The position numbers and the translations under genes were made by a program. The notes under the pieces were generated by a model. The model was not told the DNA's origin. It worked only from the letters and a program-made list of their open reading frames with translations, and did no database searches. From assembly GCA_030599585.1 (NCBI GenBank), contig JAUVNS010000001.1, positions 62,001 through 126,000 on the forward strand: a stretch of 64,000 bases of DNA, read 5' to 3'. This document shows, piece by piece, positions 1 through 9,614 of the stretch (the first letter of the stretch is position 1; each line of letters starts with the position of its first letter). This DNA is from Promethearchaeota archaeon. Lineage in GTDB: Archaea > Asgardarchaeota > Lokiarchaeia > Sigyniarchaeales > SOKP01.

Positions 1-283
1 CAAGTTATTCAAACCTTAGAATTAAATTATTCTGTCTATAGTTATTTGGCGCGTATAATATATATAGATATAACTACCCCTTTGAATATCCGCAATTATT
101 GATATTATTTTTTCTTACTATTTGCGTTATATTTCTAGTGTCTGTCAAGGTTTATATCGCAAACATTAAAAATAGTGGTGGCGATTAATTATGTGCATAT
201 ATTTCAATGTAGTGAAGAAGTATATATTAGGTATAAGATATATATAATTCATCTGAATGAGACATATTAGGAGTAGAGATTAA
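1..283. other. Non-coding leader of the window
   Basis: No convincing reading frame is visible. The stretch is AT-rich with TATA-like runs near 55-75 and 225-245. The second run lies about 40-60 bases before the first gene and may hold its promoter. An AGGAG ribosome-binding site sits just before the ATG at 284. Confidence 0.5.
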
Positions 284-1069
284 ATGATATCGTTTGAAAC
301 AGAGCGCACACCACCATGGTTTTTCCAATATATTGAGAATTATTCTCATATCATGTTAGATTTGCGATTTAAGACAGAAGATGTATCAGCCGAGATGTTA
401 AACTTCTCGCTCGATTTAGAAATTCAAGGATTTGAGGGGTTGATTTTTTATATTTACAAACCATCGTTTAATAGGATAGAATTCGACCTTCTTGACCATA
501 GAAACGAGATGATTCATACTATAAAAGATTTGTATATCAACGTGAAAGATTATTCCTCTTCTGATTCGCTGGATCTCATAGTTATTCCGTTTGGACGTTT
601 TAAAGAAGATCATAAATTTATCCCCGTGATTCGTAGTGGAAATGTCGTTTCAAACTTTCAAATTTTTTCATGGACTCCTTCTCTCCTTTTTAAAAACATA
701 AAGTCTGTAATAAAAATATCTAATAGGTACGAGGAAATAATTCCAATGGAGTATTTCGATCGATATTATTACCAATTTAAAAGTACTTTTAAAGGAAATA
801 AAACAGAATTTTTATTCAGCCTTATTAATCTACTCGTTCGGCTTGAGGACATCCCTGATGTTGAGCCTTTAGTCACAAAAATTAAAATGATAATTTCAAA
901 AACCAACGAGCTTTTGTTTGAATTGATCGAAAGATCGATTCCCTTAGAGATGATAAACCTGCTCAAGGAAATAGAACGATTGAAATTTAACCTCGATAAT
1001 TTATCGAAAGAAGAAATCTATAACTGGTTAGATGATTTATTAACCTCGTACAGTGAAAAGATTAACTAG
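284..1069 (+). CDS. Unknown 261-residue soluble protein
   Basis: I do not recognise this family. The frame is intact, has an AGGAG Shine-Dalgarno site about 11 bases before its ATG, and has no signal peptide or membrane segment. The N-terminal half looks like mixed alpha/beta. The C-terminal third (from about residue 165) is rich in Leu, Ile, Glu and Lys and is probably helical, with a possible short coiled coil near the end. It is followed by a convergent membrane-protein gene, so it is probably transcribed alone. It could be an Asgard-specific adaptor, but nothing in the sequence fixes a role. Confidence 0.7.
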   Translation: MISFETERTPPWFFQYIENYSHIMLDLRFKTEDVSAEMLNFSLDLEIQGFEGLIFYIYKPSFNRIEFDLLDHRNEMIHTIKDLYINVKDYSSSDSLDLIVIPFGRFKEDHKFIPVIRSGNVVSNFQIFSWTPSLLFKNIKSVIKISNRYEEIIPMEYFDRYYYQFKSTFKGNKTEFLFSLINLLVRLEDIPDVEPLVTKIKMIISKTNELLFELIERSIPLEMINLLKEIERLKFNLDNLSKEEIYNWLDDLLTSYSEKIN

Positions 1070-1118
1070 CGTATATTTTATTAAATGGATTAAAAGAAAA
1101 AACGAGAATTTATTGAAT

Positions 1119-1664
1119 CTATTTCTTAAATCGTTTAATTATGGTCAGGACTAAGACAATTAAGAAGAAGATTGCCCCTACCAATAGTAAACCAAATTTA
1201 ATAAACGCTGTTATCGAAGCAATCGAAGGTACGAAAGATGCGAAGTTAGGAGTATCGTTAAGCATGATAAGAAGGTTGACATTTTCAACTAAGTCGAAAA
1301 TTCCTGCGACTAATGGCGTAAGACTTATGTAAAGGCCGATGTCTACTATTTTACCGCTTAATTTTCGAGTGAATAATAAAATTAATGCAAATAAAGGCAC
1401 TGAGTATCCTATGATATAGAAAAAGTCCCAATACACTCCATTAGCTTGTAAAGCCATTCCAACGCCCCCCCACTCTGTAAAAATAATTAAAATTTGGTCT
1501 TTAGTCCAAGCAAATTCGAAATCAAGGATTCCATAAAAAAAACCTGAATTTGCTAGGGGTTCAAAAACAACCATATTTATAACTAGAAGGATAATGATAC
1601 CTATAGCCGCGATTATTAATAAAATTAAATCGCTTGGTGTTTTTTTTAATTTTTCTAAAATCAT
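1119..1664 (-). CDS. Unknown membrane protein, about 4-5 helices
   Basis: The 181-residue product begins with a short basic stretch (MILEKLKK). It then shows strongly hydrophobic segments at about 13-35, 80-102, 108-130 and 150-177 and ends in a basic tail (KRFKK). An amphipathic or loop region with several Trp residues (about 36-75) separates the first two segments. No catalytic motif is evident. It is convergent with the preceding gene and divergent from hypC. A family assignment is not possible by eye, and the helix count is my reading of hydrophobicity. Confidence 0.65.
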   Translation of the reverse strand: MILEKLKKTPSDLILLIIAAIGIIILLVINMVVFEPLANSGFFYGILDFEFAWTKDQILIIFTEWGGVGMALQANGVYWDFFYIIGYSVPLFALILLFTRKLSGKIVDIGLYISLTPLVAGIFDLVENVNLLIMLNDTPNFASFVPSIASITAFIKFGLLLVGAIFFLIVLVLTIIKRFKK

Positions 1665-1848
1665 TCTATTTTTTCACGTTGTTGTGATATTAAATTTAAT
1701 TATTTAATGTATTATTTGCTGTAAGTAATATAAAGAATTCGCGTATGAGTTAAAGAAGAACTAATCGATGTATAATAATAATAATCATTACTTTTTTTTA
1801 GCCTCTAATATTACATAATGTAGTTAAAATCGCTGAATTATATTACTC

Positions 1849-2091
1849 ATGTGTCTCGCAATTCCAGGTAAAATTGTAAGTATTGATGGGCATTCCGCAT
1901 TAGTCGACTTCGATGGAATAGAGCAAAAAATTATCATAGCGCTAGTCTTAAACCCTGAAGTAGGTAAGTACGTTATTGTTCACGCCGGTTACGCAATTGA
2001 ACAAATGGAAGAGAAGGATGCTATGGAGGCGATAGAACAATGGAAAGAAATCGCTGAGGATCAGAATCTCGATTTATCCGATATGTTATGA
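1849..2091 (+). CDS. hypC: Hydrogenase maturation chaperone HypC/HupF
   Basis: Small (80-residue) chaperone for NiFe-hydrogenase maturation. It starts with the diagnostic MCLAIPG, whose Cys2 in HypC proteins contacts the Fe(CN)2CO precursor and the hydrogenase large subunit. The VDFDG and VHAGYAI strands of the small beta-barrel follow, then an acidic helical C-terminus. Length and motif order fit the family fully. No hydrogenase subunit or other hyp gene is adjacent, so its partners must be elsewhere in the genome. There is no Shine-Dalgarno site before the ATG, so the message may be leaderless. Confidence 0.95.
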   Translation: MCLAIPGKIVSIDGHSALVDFDGIEQKIIIALVLNPEVGKYVIVHAGYAIEQMEEKDAMEAIEQWKEIAEDQNLDLSDML

Positions 2092-2115
2092 TTACGGATA
2101 TCCAACTAAAAGAAA

Positions 2116-2301
2116 CTACTTCTTCTTCTTATCTATGGTTGACATTACCAAATATTTTGCGTTTGAAAATATCGCAGCACCAATAAAAAGTAAACTTATC
2201 ACATCAAGGATTATATTCGCATTACCAAACATCTCAAAGATAAACGCAGTTATCAAGCAAAACATTCCTAATACTAGTAGATTCTCTTTTTTCTTAACCA
2301 T
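2116..2301 (-). CDS. Small two-helix membrane protein
   Basis: A 61-residue product with a basic N-terminus (MVKKKEN), two hydrophobic helices (about 8-27 and 31-49) and a basic tail (DKKKK). A strong Shine-Dalgarno site (GGAGGGATGAG) lies immediately upstream of the ATG, which supports real translation. It is convergent with hypC at about 24 bases. Function is unknown. Confidence 0.6.
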   Translation of the reverse strand: MVKKKENLLVLGMFCLITAFIFEMFGNANIILDVISLLFIGAAIFSNAKYLVMSTIDKKKK

Positions 2302-2449
2302 CTATCTCATCCCTCCTTTTATTAATTTTAATAATTTTTGGATTGCTCCAATCACGAAAGTTAAATTTGCTTATTTATTGATTCCATATATAGACTATAT
2401 ATTTTAAATAATTGGGAGAAACAAGGGATGTAGAGAAACTTTACTCCGA

Positions 2450-3253
2450 TTACAAATCAAATAGCTCTAATTTTAGTTTCTTTAATTTATCGTAAAGTCT
2501 TTTAATAGATTGGATCGCTTCTGATTGATCATTATGATCTAAAGGGGAGGTACCTTCTAAATCGGCTTTTCCAATTTCAAGATCAAAAGGGATGGAATGA
2601 TAGAGCGGGATTTCCCAGGTTTTAATTCTCTCGTTAATTGCAGATAATTGAGTATCGTCAAAAATTTTATTGGCAATAAGAAAAATGTTAACAACTCCTA
2701 ACTTTTTTGAGAGATCGATTATTTTATTACATAAGTCCAATGATTTTTGAGAGGGTTCAGTAACTACGAGCATCACATCGATTCCTTTAGCAGTTCCGCG
2801 ACCTAAATGCTCCAGTCCCGCTTCAAAATCTACAATTATTACTTCATTTCTTTTTACAAGTAAATTAAATAGCAAGGTTCTAATGAGCGCGTTTTCGGGG
2901 CATAAACATCCAGATGCGGGTTCTTCTATACCCCCTAAAACTAGAAGCTGTAAGTTATCTGGACCAGTAACTTTGAATCTATCTGGAATATCCGAGACTT
3001 TGGGATTAATGTTATAAACGCCGGCACCAGCTCCCTTTACAGATGTCCGCTCTTCAATCATAGCTGTCATCTCAGAAATCGGGACAATTTTTGATTTCAC
3101 ATCGTCTTCAATCCCCAGAGTATAACTTAGATTCATTGCCGAGTCGTTGTCAATCGCTAAAACATTAAATCCGTCTTTAGCAAATAGTCGAGCAATTGTT
3201 CCAGCTACAAGCGTTTTACCTACGCCTCCTTTTCCCGAAATCGCAATTTTCAT
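2450..3253 (-). CDS. cooC: CooC-type ATPase for nickel insertion into CO dehydrogenase
   Basis: A MinD/Mrp-fold P-loop ATPase of 267 residues. The deviant Walker A KGGVGKT starts at residue 8, Walker B/VDFEAGLEHLGRG follows mid-protein, and a CLCPENA segment near residue 117 matches the conserved C-x-C of CooC proteins that binds nickel or zinc at the dimer interface. CooC loads nickel into the C-cluster of CO dehydrogenase, or of CODH/acetyl-CoA synthase. No CODH subunit lies in this window, but the presence of HypC and MtrH nearby fits a Wood-Ljungdahl lifestyle. A related MinD-like ATPase of other function is possible, but the Cys motif argues for CooC. Confidence 0.88.
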   Translation of the reverse strand: MKIAISGKGGVGKTLVAGTIARLFAKDGFNVLAIDNDSAMNLSYTLGIEDDVKSKIVPISEMTAMIEERTSVKGAGAGVYNINPKVSDIPDRFKVTGPDNLQLLVLGGIEEPASGCLCPENALIRTLLFNLLVKRNEVIIVDFEAGLEHLGRGTAKGIDVMLVVTEPSQKSLDLCNKIIDLSKKLGVVNIFLIANKIFDDTQLSAINERIKTWEIPLYHSIPFDLEIGKADLEGTSPLDHNDQSEAIQSIKRLYDKLKKLKLELFDL

Positions 3254-3423
3254 AAGAGATCCCTATTGAATTATAATATAAACTATATTTATTATGTTGT
3301 ATTAGATTTAAAAGCTTGAGATTTGATTCTGTAAATGACTCATAAGAATAGTTTAACATTAATAAGAAATTTTACAAATAATTAATATATTATTAGCACG
3401 GAATGTCAAAGGCGTTATTGAAG

Positions 3424-3684
3424 CTAACAGCTCTTACCCATCGATTGCATTCTTTTTGAGACTTTCATCATCTCATTAAAAATATCTGAGTTCTTTTTCG
3501 GATCTTTACACATAATTAACTTATCGTTCAGAATTTTAATTTTCATGGTTAACTCTGTGAATTCTTTAGGAGGATTTATTTGATAATGGTAAAGTAATGT
3601 TCCATTATCATCGCACTCAATAAATACCCATTGTTGATCTTTTTGAGACCAGTTCCATCTATTCTGAGTTAATTTTCGTATCAT
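3424..3684 (-). CDS. Unknown small protein
   Basis: An 86-residue product with an aromatic-rich N-terminal half (NRWNW, QQWVFIE) that looks like a short beta-sheet, followed by a Lys/Met-rich helix. The last residue is a Cys (KSC). I do not recognise a family. Compact length, an intact frame and lack of a competing frame on the other strand are the support. Confidence 0.5.
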   Translation of the reverse strand: MIRKLTQNRWNWSQKDQQWVFIECDDNGTLLYHYQINPPKEFTELTMKIKILNDKLIMCKDPKKNSDIFNEMMKVSKRMQSMGKSC

Positions 3685-3826
3685 ATTGAATAAACTTTCA
3701 GGAATTGATTAATAAATGCAGAGAAATGAAGATTCAAATGCTTAAACCTGTTTATTATTTAATGTTTTATGCGAACTGCTATTTATTTTTTTTAGAAAAA
3801 ACATATTAACGAGAAAATATAATATT

Positions 3827-5290
3827 TTAGGATTGCTTTAAATCTGAAAGCATGCTTAGTGCAGCTTCGCGAACATCAGTATCTTTATCTTCTAGCATTT
3901 TTTTTAATAACGGAGTTATATCATCTTTTTTAAAGTATCGAAATGCCTTAATAAGATAGAGTTTAACTATCCAATCATCGTCATTAACAATATCTTTTAA
4001 CACTTCAAATATGCGATCTCCTTTAATAACACTTAATATTTTTATAGCGTATGTCCTTACATCTCTGATATGGCTATTTAGGTCGTCGATCAATTGATTT
4101 ACGATGGTTAATTTATCACCTTCGCTTAAAAATCGATACATTCTAAAGAAAAGATTGGGAGGTAAGTATTCGTACACAACACTTTTAGGAGTACTTTCGA
4201 CCTCTATGGTTTTACCGTTATCATCTTTTTGTACTTTTAAGTCGACAATAATATCACTGAGTTGTTTGTTAGCATTCTCAAACTTCTGCGATTTAAGAAT
4301 TAGTTTATTTAACATTTCTTCTTTTTCTATAACTTTTTCCCGTAAATCATCGATTTTTTGAGTTCTAAAATTTATTTCTTCTCCTAATTTCTTTTCCATA
4401 TCGCTGTTTCTTTGTTTTAAATTTTCTATTATGGAAATATTAGTGTTAACGAGGTTATTCAAATCGTTATTCTCAATCTCTAAGTCAAATAGGATTTTAT
4501 TTAATTCTTCGAGCTCATTGTTATCTCCTTCAGCTTTAGGTAATTCAACTTGAAGTTTTACTGTTTCTTCTAATTTTTGTTGTATATAATTTACCTTTGC
4601 ATGATACTGATCGTTATCGTAAGTTAATTGGTCTAATATTTTATTTGTTTCACCTAACTCGCGTGAGAATTGATTTTTTAATGTTTCGTTCTCTTGATTT
4701 TGTTGTTTAAGATTTTCTAGCTCTTGTTGGAAATTTGCAATTTGCACGCGACTAATCCCGTTCTCTTCAGTTAATTGGATAATCAATTTTTTAGCATCTA
4801 GTAAATCAGAGCCCTCTTCGTCTGGATCTTCTTTAAGATTGACTGACTCTTTCTGGAGATTTGCCAAGCTGATATTAAGCTCTTCAACTTTTAATCGAAA
4901 ATTTTCGTTTTCTTCTGTTAATTGAACAATTTCTTTATTCGCATAGATTAGTTCTTCGTTTTCTCCTTCATATTTTTGAACATTTTCTAATTCCACAGTA
5001 ATTTCTGAAATCGTTTGTTGGAGAATTTCAACATCTTTATCCTTTTTTATAATATCTTGCCGTTGTTGCGTTACCAATTCTTTTAGCACAGAAATGTCTT
5101 CAGGAATATTACCGTTTGGAAAATTGGAAAGCTTTGACTCTTGGTTTTGAATTATTCTTATCTGTTCATCGATAGTAAAGTTTAAACGTTGGACCTCTTC
5201 TTTAAGCTCTCTATTCATTGTTTCTAAGTCAGCTTGAGCTTGATTAGCCGAATCAACCGAATCTATTAAATCTTTTAGTTCTTTACTCAT
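3827..5290 (-). CDS. Long coiled-coil protein with C-terminal HEAT-like repeats
   Basis: Residues about 1-365 are almost unbroken heptad-type coiled coil rich in Glu, Leu, Asn, Lys and Gln, with several breaks. Residues about 385-487 hold three helical HEAT-like repeats, the last two reading VNDDDWIVKLYLIKAF and LEDKDTDVREAALSML. No P-loop is present, so this is not an SMC ATPase. The combination suggests a rod with a protein-binding head, useful as a scaffold or tether. It is monocistronic as far as spacing shows. The nearest eukaryotic analogues would be tethering or cytoskeletal rods, but low-complexity coiled coils match many proteins by chance and homology is unproven. Confidence 0.7.
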   Translation of the reverse strand: MSKELKDLIDSVDSANQAQADLETMNRELKEEVQRLNFTIDEQIRIIQNQESKLSNFPNGNIPEDISVLKELVTQQRQDIIKKDKDVEILQQTISEITVELENVQKYEGENEELIYANKEIVQLTEENENFRLKVEELNISLANLQKESVNLKEDPDEEGSDLLDAKKLIIQLTEENGISRVQIANFQQELENLKQQNQENETLKNQFSRELGETNKILDQLTYDNDQYHAKVNYIQQKLEETVKLQVELPKAEGDNNELEELNKILFDLEIENNDLNNLVNTNISIIENLKQRNSDMEKKLGEEINFRTQKIDDLREKVIEKEEMLNKLILKSQKFENANKQLSDIIVDLKVQKDDNGKTIEVESTPKSVVYEYLPPNLFFRMYRFLSEGDKLTIVNQLIDDLNSHIRDVRTYAIKILSVIKGDRIFEVLKDIVNDDDWIVKLYLIKAFRYFKKDDITPLLKKMLEDKDTDVREAALSMLSDLKQS

Positions 5291-5400
5291 TTTAAACGCA
5301 AATTAATGTTCTAATTTGAATTATTAATAAAGGCATAGGCTAATAAATCTTTCTGATCGTAAATTTTAAAAAACATTTTTTCATAAAGGAAGTTTGCTAA

Positions 5401-5544
5401 ATGGGTGAAGGAAAATTAGGTAATGTATATAAAGATAAAAAAGAAGAAGAGAATTATGATTACGAAGATAACGAAGAAGACGATGACGATGACGAAGATG
5501 ATGATGACTACAATGATGGGGGATGGGATGAAGAAGATGAGTAA
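5401..5544 (+). CDS. Very acidic 47-residue protein (missed by the ORF track)
   Basis: Reads MGEGKLGNVYKDKK at the N-terminus and then becomes almost purely Asp/Glu with a few Tyr, Asn, Gly and Trp, ending GGWDEEDE. An AAAGGA Shine-Dalgarno-like site is about ten bases before the ATG. The ORF track instead lists 5423..5617 in a different frame, a Lys/Met-rich shadow. The long Asp/Glu runs in this frame with a proper start, ribosome site and stop favour the acidic product. Acidic tails of this sort occur on histone- and RNA-binding chaperones. Function is unknown. Confidence 0.6.
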   Translation: MGEGKLGNVYKDKKEEENYDYEDNEEDDDDDEDDDDYNDGGWDEEDE

Positions 5545-5619
5545 AATGTGTGTTAGTGAAAAAATCGAAAAAGAAGTAAGAAAAAAAAAAGTTTGTCCGT
5601 TGAATTTTACTTCTTAAAA

Positions 5620-6096
5620 TTATACAATCTCAATTGCCGTTATTTTATCTCCTTGTGCAATCTTGTCAACTACACTTTGATCCGCAGAACTTACTACTTC
5701 TCCAAAAATCGTGTGCTTGTTGTTTAAGTGAGGAGTAGGGACGTGCGTTATGAAAAATTGCGAACCATTCGTGCCAGGTCCAGCATTTGCCATGGCCAAT
5801 ATACCTGCTTTAATAAAGACTTTTCCTGATTTAAATTCGTCTGCGTAAGGATATGATACGTCTTTTCCTTGAAAGGGGAAAGATTTTACTCCAACTGCGC
5901 CCGGACCACCCGTACCATTTCCAAGAGGATCGCCCCCTTGAATCATAAAGTTAGGAATTACTCGATGAAATTTTATTCCGTTATAGAACCCTTTATTTAC
6001 TAAAAACAAGAAACTTGAAACAGTGAGTGGAGCTTCCTCGTCGAATAAGGTAATATTAATATCTCCTTTAGTTGTAATCATTTTTACTATTGTCAT
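5620..6096 (-). CDS. Cyclophilin-type peptidyl-prolyl cis-trans isomerase
   Basis: A single cyclophilin domain of 158 residues without signal peptide, so cytoplasmic. Hallmarks are [15 protein letters not shown] (the catalytic Arg is in FHR), NGSQFFIT, and [11 protein letters not shown] near the C-terminus. The usual cyclophilin Trp of the cyclosporin pocket is replaced by His in LNNKHTIFG, as in many prokaryotic cyclophilins. It accelerates Xaa-Pro isomerisation during folding. The gene stands alone, divergent from the acyl-CoA synthetase gene. Confidence 0.95.
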   Translation of the reverse strand: MTIVKMITTKGDINITLFDEEAPLTVSSFLFLVNKGFYNGIKFHRVIPNFMIQGGDPLGNGTGGPGAVGVKSFPFQGKDVSYPYADEFKSGKVFIKAGILAMANAGPGTNGSQFFITHVPTPHLNNKHTIFGEVVSSADQSVVDKIAQGDKITAIEIV

Positions 6097-6261
6097 AATA
6101 CCTATAAAAAAGCATTTTTAAAAAATTGTTATAAAAAATTTCTTGGTAATAAACCCTAAAATAGAATTAATTTTTTTATGAAAAAAATATAAAAATTTTT
6201 AACTTACTAGAGATAAAACAGTTTTAGAATACAGTAAAAGTTCCAAATCACCCCAATTACT

Positions 6262-8430
6262 ATGGTAGAAAATAACGATATTTCTTATTTCTTTGATCCT
6301 AAAAGCATTGCAATCATAGGAGCAAGCTCAAAACCAGGAAAAGTAGGATATAATGTATTGAAAAATATCGTTGAATCAAAGTATAAGGGTAAACTATTTC
6401 CTATCAACCCTAAAGCAGAAGAGATACTTGGATTCACATCATACAAAAGCGTCTTAGATGTTCCAGAAGAAATCGACATAGCCATAATCGTTATTCCCGG
6501 TAAGCTTGTTAATCCTATAGCAGAAGAGTGCGGAAAGAAAAATATAAAGGGGTTGGTTATCATTACTGCAGGCTTCAAAGAAATTGGAGGAGCCGGAATT
6601 ATTCTAGAACAAGAATTAGTCAAAATTGCTAAGAAATATGATATGAGAGTTATTGGGCCTAATTGTTTAGGTCTAATTGGCGTAAACTATAATGGTTCCT
6701 TCGCTGCCAATACTCCTAAAAAGGGGGAAATAGCTATGATTTCTCAATCAGGAGCCATGCTAACGGGAATGATGGATTATTCCATGGACCAAGCATTCGG
6801 ATTCTCTTGTAATATAAGCTTGGGAAATAAAGCCGACATGGACGAGGTTGATTTTATTGAATACTTGGCTAACGACCCAAACACTAAAGTAATCTTGTGC
6901 TATTTAGAAAGCATTGAAGATGGAAAAAAATTCCTTCGAGTTGTTTCGAAAGTTGCTCGCAAAAAACCTATTATTATTTTAAAATCTGGAGTTAGTCCTG
7001 CAGGTGCTCGAGCGGCTTCAAGCCATACTGGAGCTTTGGCAGGATCCGATATAGCTTACGATTTAGCTTTCGAAAAATGTGGAGTTTTAAGGGCAAATTC
7101 AATTGCGGAGCTTTTTGATTACGGTGAACTCTTTTTATATCAACCTATACCAAAAAAGAACTCTTTTGCTATTGTCACTAACGCAGGCGGACCCGGAATT
7201 GTAGCAACAGATGCATTTGAAAGAGAAGGTCTAAAATTTGCTCAATTTTCTGAACCAGTTTTGCACTTGTTAAGAGAAAATTTACCAGCTGAGGCGGCAA
7301 TATTTAATCCTATAGATATAATCGGAGATGCAACTCCTAAACGTTATGAATTTACGATTAAAACGATTTTTGGATTAAATCACGAAACAGTCCAAGGTTC
7401 TATCGAAGAAGAAGATATTACAACCTATGGCGCTCTAATTATAATGAGCCCCCAAGCTCAAACGAAACCAGCTGATGTTGCTAAATTAATTTATGATATA
7501 GCATCAAAACATCTATCTGATAAACCGATTGTATGTGCACTCATAGGTGGAGTCTCTATGGCAGAAGCTACAAAATATTTAAAACAGCACCGAATTCCCT
7601 GTTATCGATTTCCTGGAAGAGCTGCTCAATCTCTTAAAGGTATGGTAGAATATAGTGGCTTTATAAATAGAAAAAAGATAGAAGATTTAGAAGTAACAAA
7701 ATTTAAGGTAGAGCAAGAGAAAGTAGCAGAAATATTCAAGGAAGTCAGAGCCGATGGAAGAACAGTTCTCTTAAGCCACGAAACGAGTGAAATTTTCGAT
7801 AAATACGGAATTGTTTCACCAAAATCAAGATTAGCAAAAACACCAGCACAAGCGAGAAAATTACAGCGTGAAATAGGAAAATCAGTTTTAAAAATTGTCA
7901 GTCCCAATATTATCCATAAAACCGATGTAGGGGGAATATTCTTAAATATTGAAACCGAACAAGAAGCTTTTGAAGCTTATGTGCAAATCATTGAAAATGC
8001 TAAAAAATTTGGACCCCAAAACGCCCGCATTTATGGTGTCGAGGTCCAAGAAATGATCGATATTAAAAAAGAACTCAAAGTGAATGAAATTATTATCGGA
8101 ATGTCTGAAGATCCACAATTTGGACCTCTACTGATGTTTGGAACAGGTGGAATTTATGCTAATTTCATGAAAGACGTAAATTTTGCGTTGGCATGCAAGT
8201 TTACTAAGGAAGGAGCTAAAAAGTTAATCGAAAATACCAGAATCTATAGTTTACTTCAAGGAGTTAGAGGTGAACCCTCTTCTGATATTAATGCTATTAT
8301 AGAAGTTTTGTTAAGACTATCCCAACTTGTAAACGAATTCCCGGAGATTGTGGAATTAGATATCAATCCTCTACTTTCATTTGTTAAAGGGTATAGTGCG
8401 GTTGACATTAAAATTACGATATCGCGTTAA
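6262..8430 (+). CDS. acdAB: ADP-forming acyl-CoA (acetyl-CoA) synthetase, fused alpha-beta
   Basis: Converts acyl-CoA + ADP + Pi to acid + CoA + ATP, the archaeal route from acetyl-CoA to acetate with ATP gain. The N-terminal alpha part has a CoA-binding Rossmann domain (SIAIIGASSKPGKVGYNV) and succinyl-CoA-ligase-like domains, with the phosphorylated His at about residue 255 in SSHTGALAGSD. From about residue 490 the beta part is an ATP-grasp domain (KIVSPNIIHKTDVGG; FGTGGIYANFMKD). At 722 residues it is the fused form known from several archaea, against separate subunits in Pyrococcus. The next gene, 8474, follows on the same strand after 43 bases, probably in one operon. Acyl substrate preference cannot be read. 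Confidence 0.93.
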   Translation: MVENNDISYFFDPKSIAIIGASSKPGKVGYNVLKNIVESKYKGKLFPINPKAEEILGFTSYKSVLDVPEEIDIAIIVIPGKLVNPIAEECGKKNIKGLVIITAGFKEIGGAGIILEQELVKIAKKYDMRVIGPNCLGLIGVNYNGSFAANTPKKGEIAMISQSGAMLTGMMDYSMDQAFGFSCNISLGNKADMDEVDFIEYLANDPNTKVILCYLESIEDGKKFLRVVSKVARKKPIIILKSGVSPAGARAASSHTGALAGSDIAYDLAFEKCGVLRANSIAELFDYGELFLYQPIPKKNSFAIVTNAGGPGIVATDAFEREGLKFAQFSEPVLHLLRENLPAEAAIFNPIDIIGDATPKRYEFTIKTIFGLNHETVQGSIEEEDITTYGALIIMSPQAQTKPADVAKLIYDIASKHLSDKPIVCALIGGVSMAEATKYLKQHRIPCYRFPGRAAQSLKGMVEYSGFINRKKIEDLEVTKFKVEQEKVAEIFKEVRADGRTVLLSHETSEIFDKYGIVSPKSRLAKTPAQARKLQREIGKSVLKIVSPNIIHKTDVGGIFLNIETEQEAFEAYVQIIENAKKFGPQNARIYGVEVQEMIDIKKELKVNEIIIGMSEDPQFGPLLMFGTGGIYANFMKDVNFALACKFTKEGAKKLIENTRIYSLLQGVRGEPSSDINAIIEVLLRLSQLVNEFPEIVELDINPLLSFVKGYSAVDIKITISR

Positions 8431-8473
8431 ATTAATTATAAAATAATAATAATAATAAAAAAATTAAAAAGAA

Positions 8474-9547
8474 GTGAGTAAAGTGGTAAAAGCATTCTAT
8501 TTGTGTAGTTTAGCACAAAGAGCTGGAAAGAGTTTTCTTTCCATTGGTTTTATTCAAAAATTACAAAAAGAAGGGAAACGTTTTGCGTACTTTAAACCGA
8601 TCGGGTGCCCACATGGAGCGTATAGTTCTAAGGCAGACAAAGATATTGAGTTCATTTTACAAAATGTCTATAAGGATCGAAGCCCTTATGATTTAGTTTG
8701 TCCAGTTTCTATTCCCGATTCATATTATATCGATTTAATTGATTCTAGTAAAAAATCAGAGTATATCCAAAAGATCAAGACGGCATACGACAAAATCGTT
8801 AAGGATGTTGATTACGTAATTATAGAAGGAGCACCTTCAATTCGGAAATTTGTGAGAGTGGGAATCGATGATGTTAGTATCGCAAAAGCTTTAGGCATCA
8901 ATGACTTAATCTATGTCTCTCCCGAATCTTCAGATGATTGCATTGATAATATATTTTTTACGAAAAATTACTTTGAATTCAGGAACGTTAGGATATCTGG
9001 GGTTATTTTTAATAAAATAGACCTAGAATACATAGCAAGAATCAAAGAGCTTCAAAAAGACCATATTGTTAAGTATAATTTACCAGTATTAGGTATAATA
9101 GAAAGGAGCATTGCATTATTTTCTCCCCGTGTGAACGAAGTGATGGAGGCAATAGGTGGAGAATTTATTAACGAAATGGCGTCAGCAGGCTTGAATAATA
9201 CTGTTGAAACTTTTATCATCGGAGCTATGAATGCTCAAGCTGCTCTTAAATATTTAAGACAAGTTAAAAAAGCGGCTGTAATTACAGGTGGAGATCGCGC
9301 AGATCTTGCGTTAGCAGCGCTATATGAAGATGTATCCGTGCTTATTTTAACTGGTTTTATACAACCCGATGCGAAAGTGATTACAGTAGCCAATGAGAAA
9401 AATATTCCGATAATTCTTAGCCCTTCTGATACGTATACGACAATGAGAAATCTCGAGAGAATAAAACCGGGAATTCAAGAGGATGAAATTCAAACAGTTT
9501 TAGATTTAATGGAAAACGAAATCGACTGGGATTTTTTGTTACAATAA
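8474..9547 (+). CDS. BioD-like P-loop/DRTGG-domain protein (phosphotransacetylase N-terminal family)
   Basis: A 357-residue protein beginning with GTG. The N-terminal half is a dethiobiotin-synthetase-like NTPase (AQRAGKSFLSIGF as P-loop, VDYVIIEGAPS as Walker B region). The C-terminal half (about 230-345) is a DRTGG domain (AAVITGGDRADLALAAL). This arrangement matches the N-terminal regulatory part of long bacterial Pta proteins, without the catalytic phosphotransacetylase domain. Stand-alone versions frequently sit beside ADP-forming acetyl-CoA synthetase in archaea, as here, and a role in sensing or regulating acyl-CoA metabolism is inferred. Biochemical activity is unknown. Confidence 0.85.
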   Translation: MSKVVKAFYLCSLAQRAGKSFLSIGFIQKLQKEGKRFAYFKPIGCPHGAYSSKADKDIEFILQNVYKDRSPYDLVCPVSIPDSYYIDLIDSSKKSEYIQKIKTAYDKIVKDVDYVIIEGAPSIRKFVRVGIDDVSIAKALGINDLIYVSPESSDDCIDNIFFTKNYFEFRNVRISGVIFNKIDLEYIARIKELQKDHIVKYNLPVLGIIERSIALFSPRVNEVMEAIGGEFINEMASAGLNNTVETFIIGAMNAQAALKYLRQVKKAAVITGGDRADLALAALYEDVSVLILTGFIQPDAKVITVANEKNIPIILSPSDTYTTMRNLERIKPGIQEDEIQTVLDLMENEIDWDFLLQ

Positions 9548-9614
9548 AAAACATAACTTTTTTGAAGCTCTTTGAAGCGTGCTCAAAATCAATAAAAATA
9601 AAAAAAAGGAAATC

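Noticed and set aside
5423-5617. 64-residue Lys/Met-rich ORF in the track
   Set aside because: It is a shifted-frame shadow of the acidic protein at 5401 and has no ribosome site.
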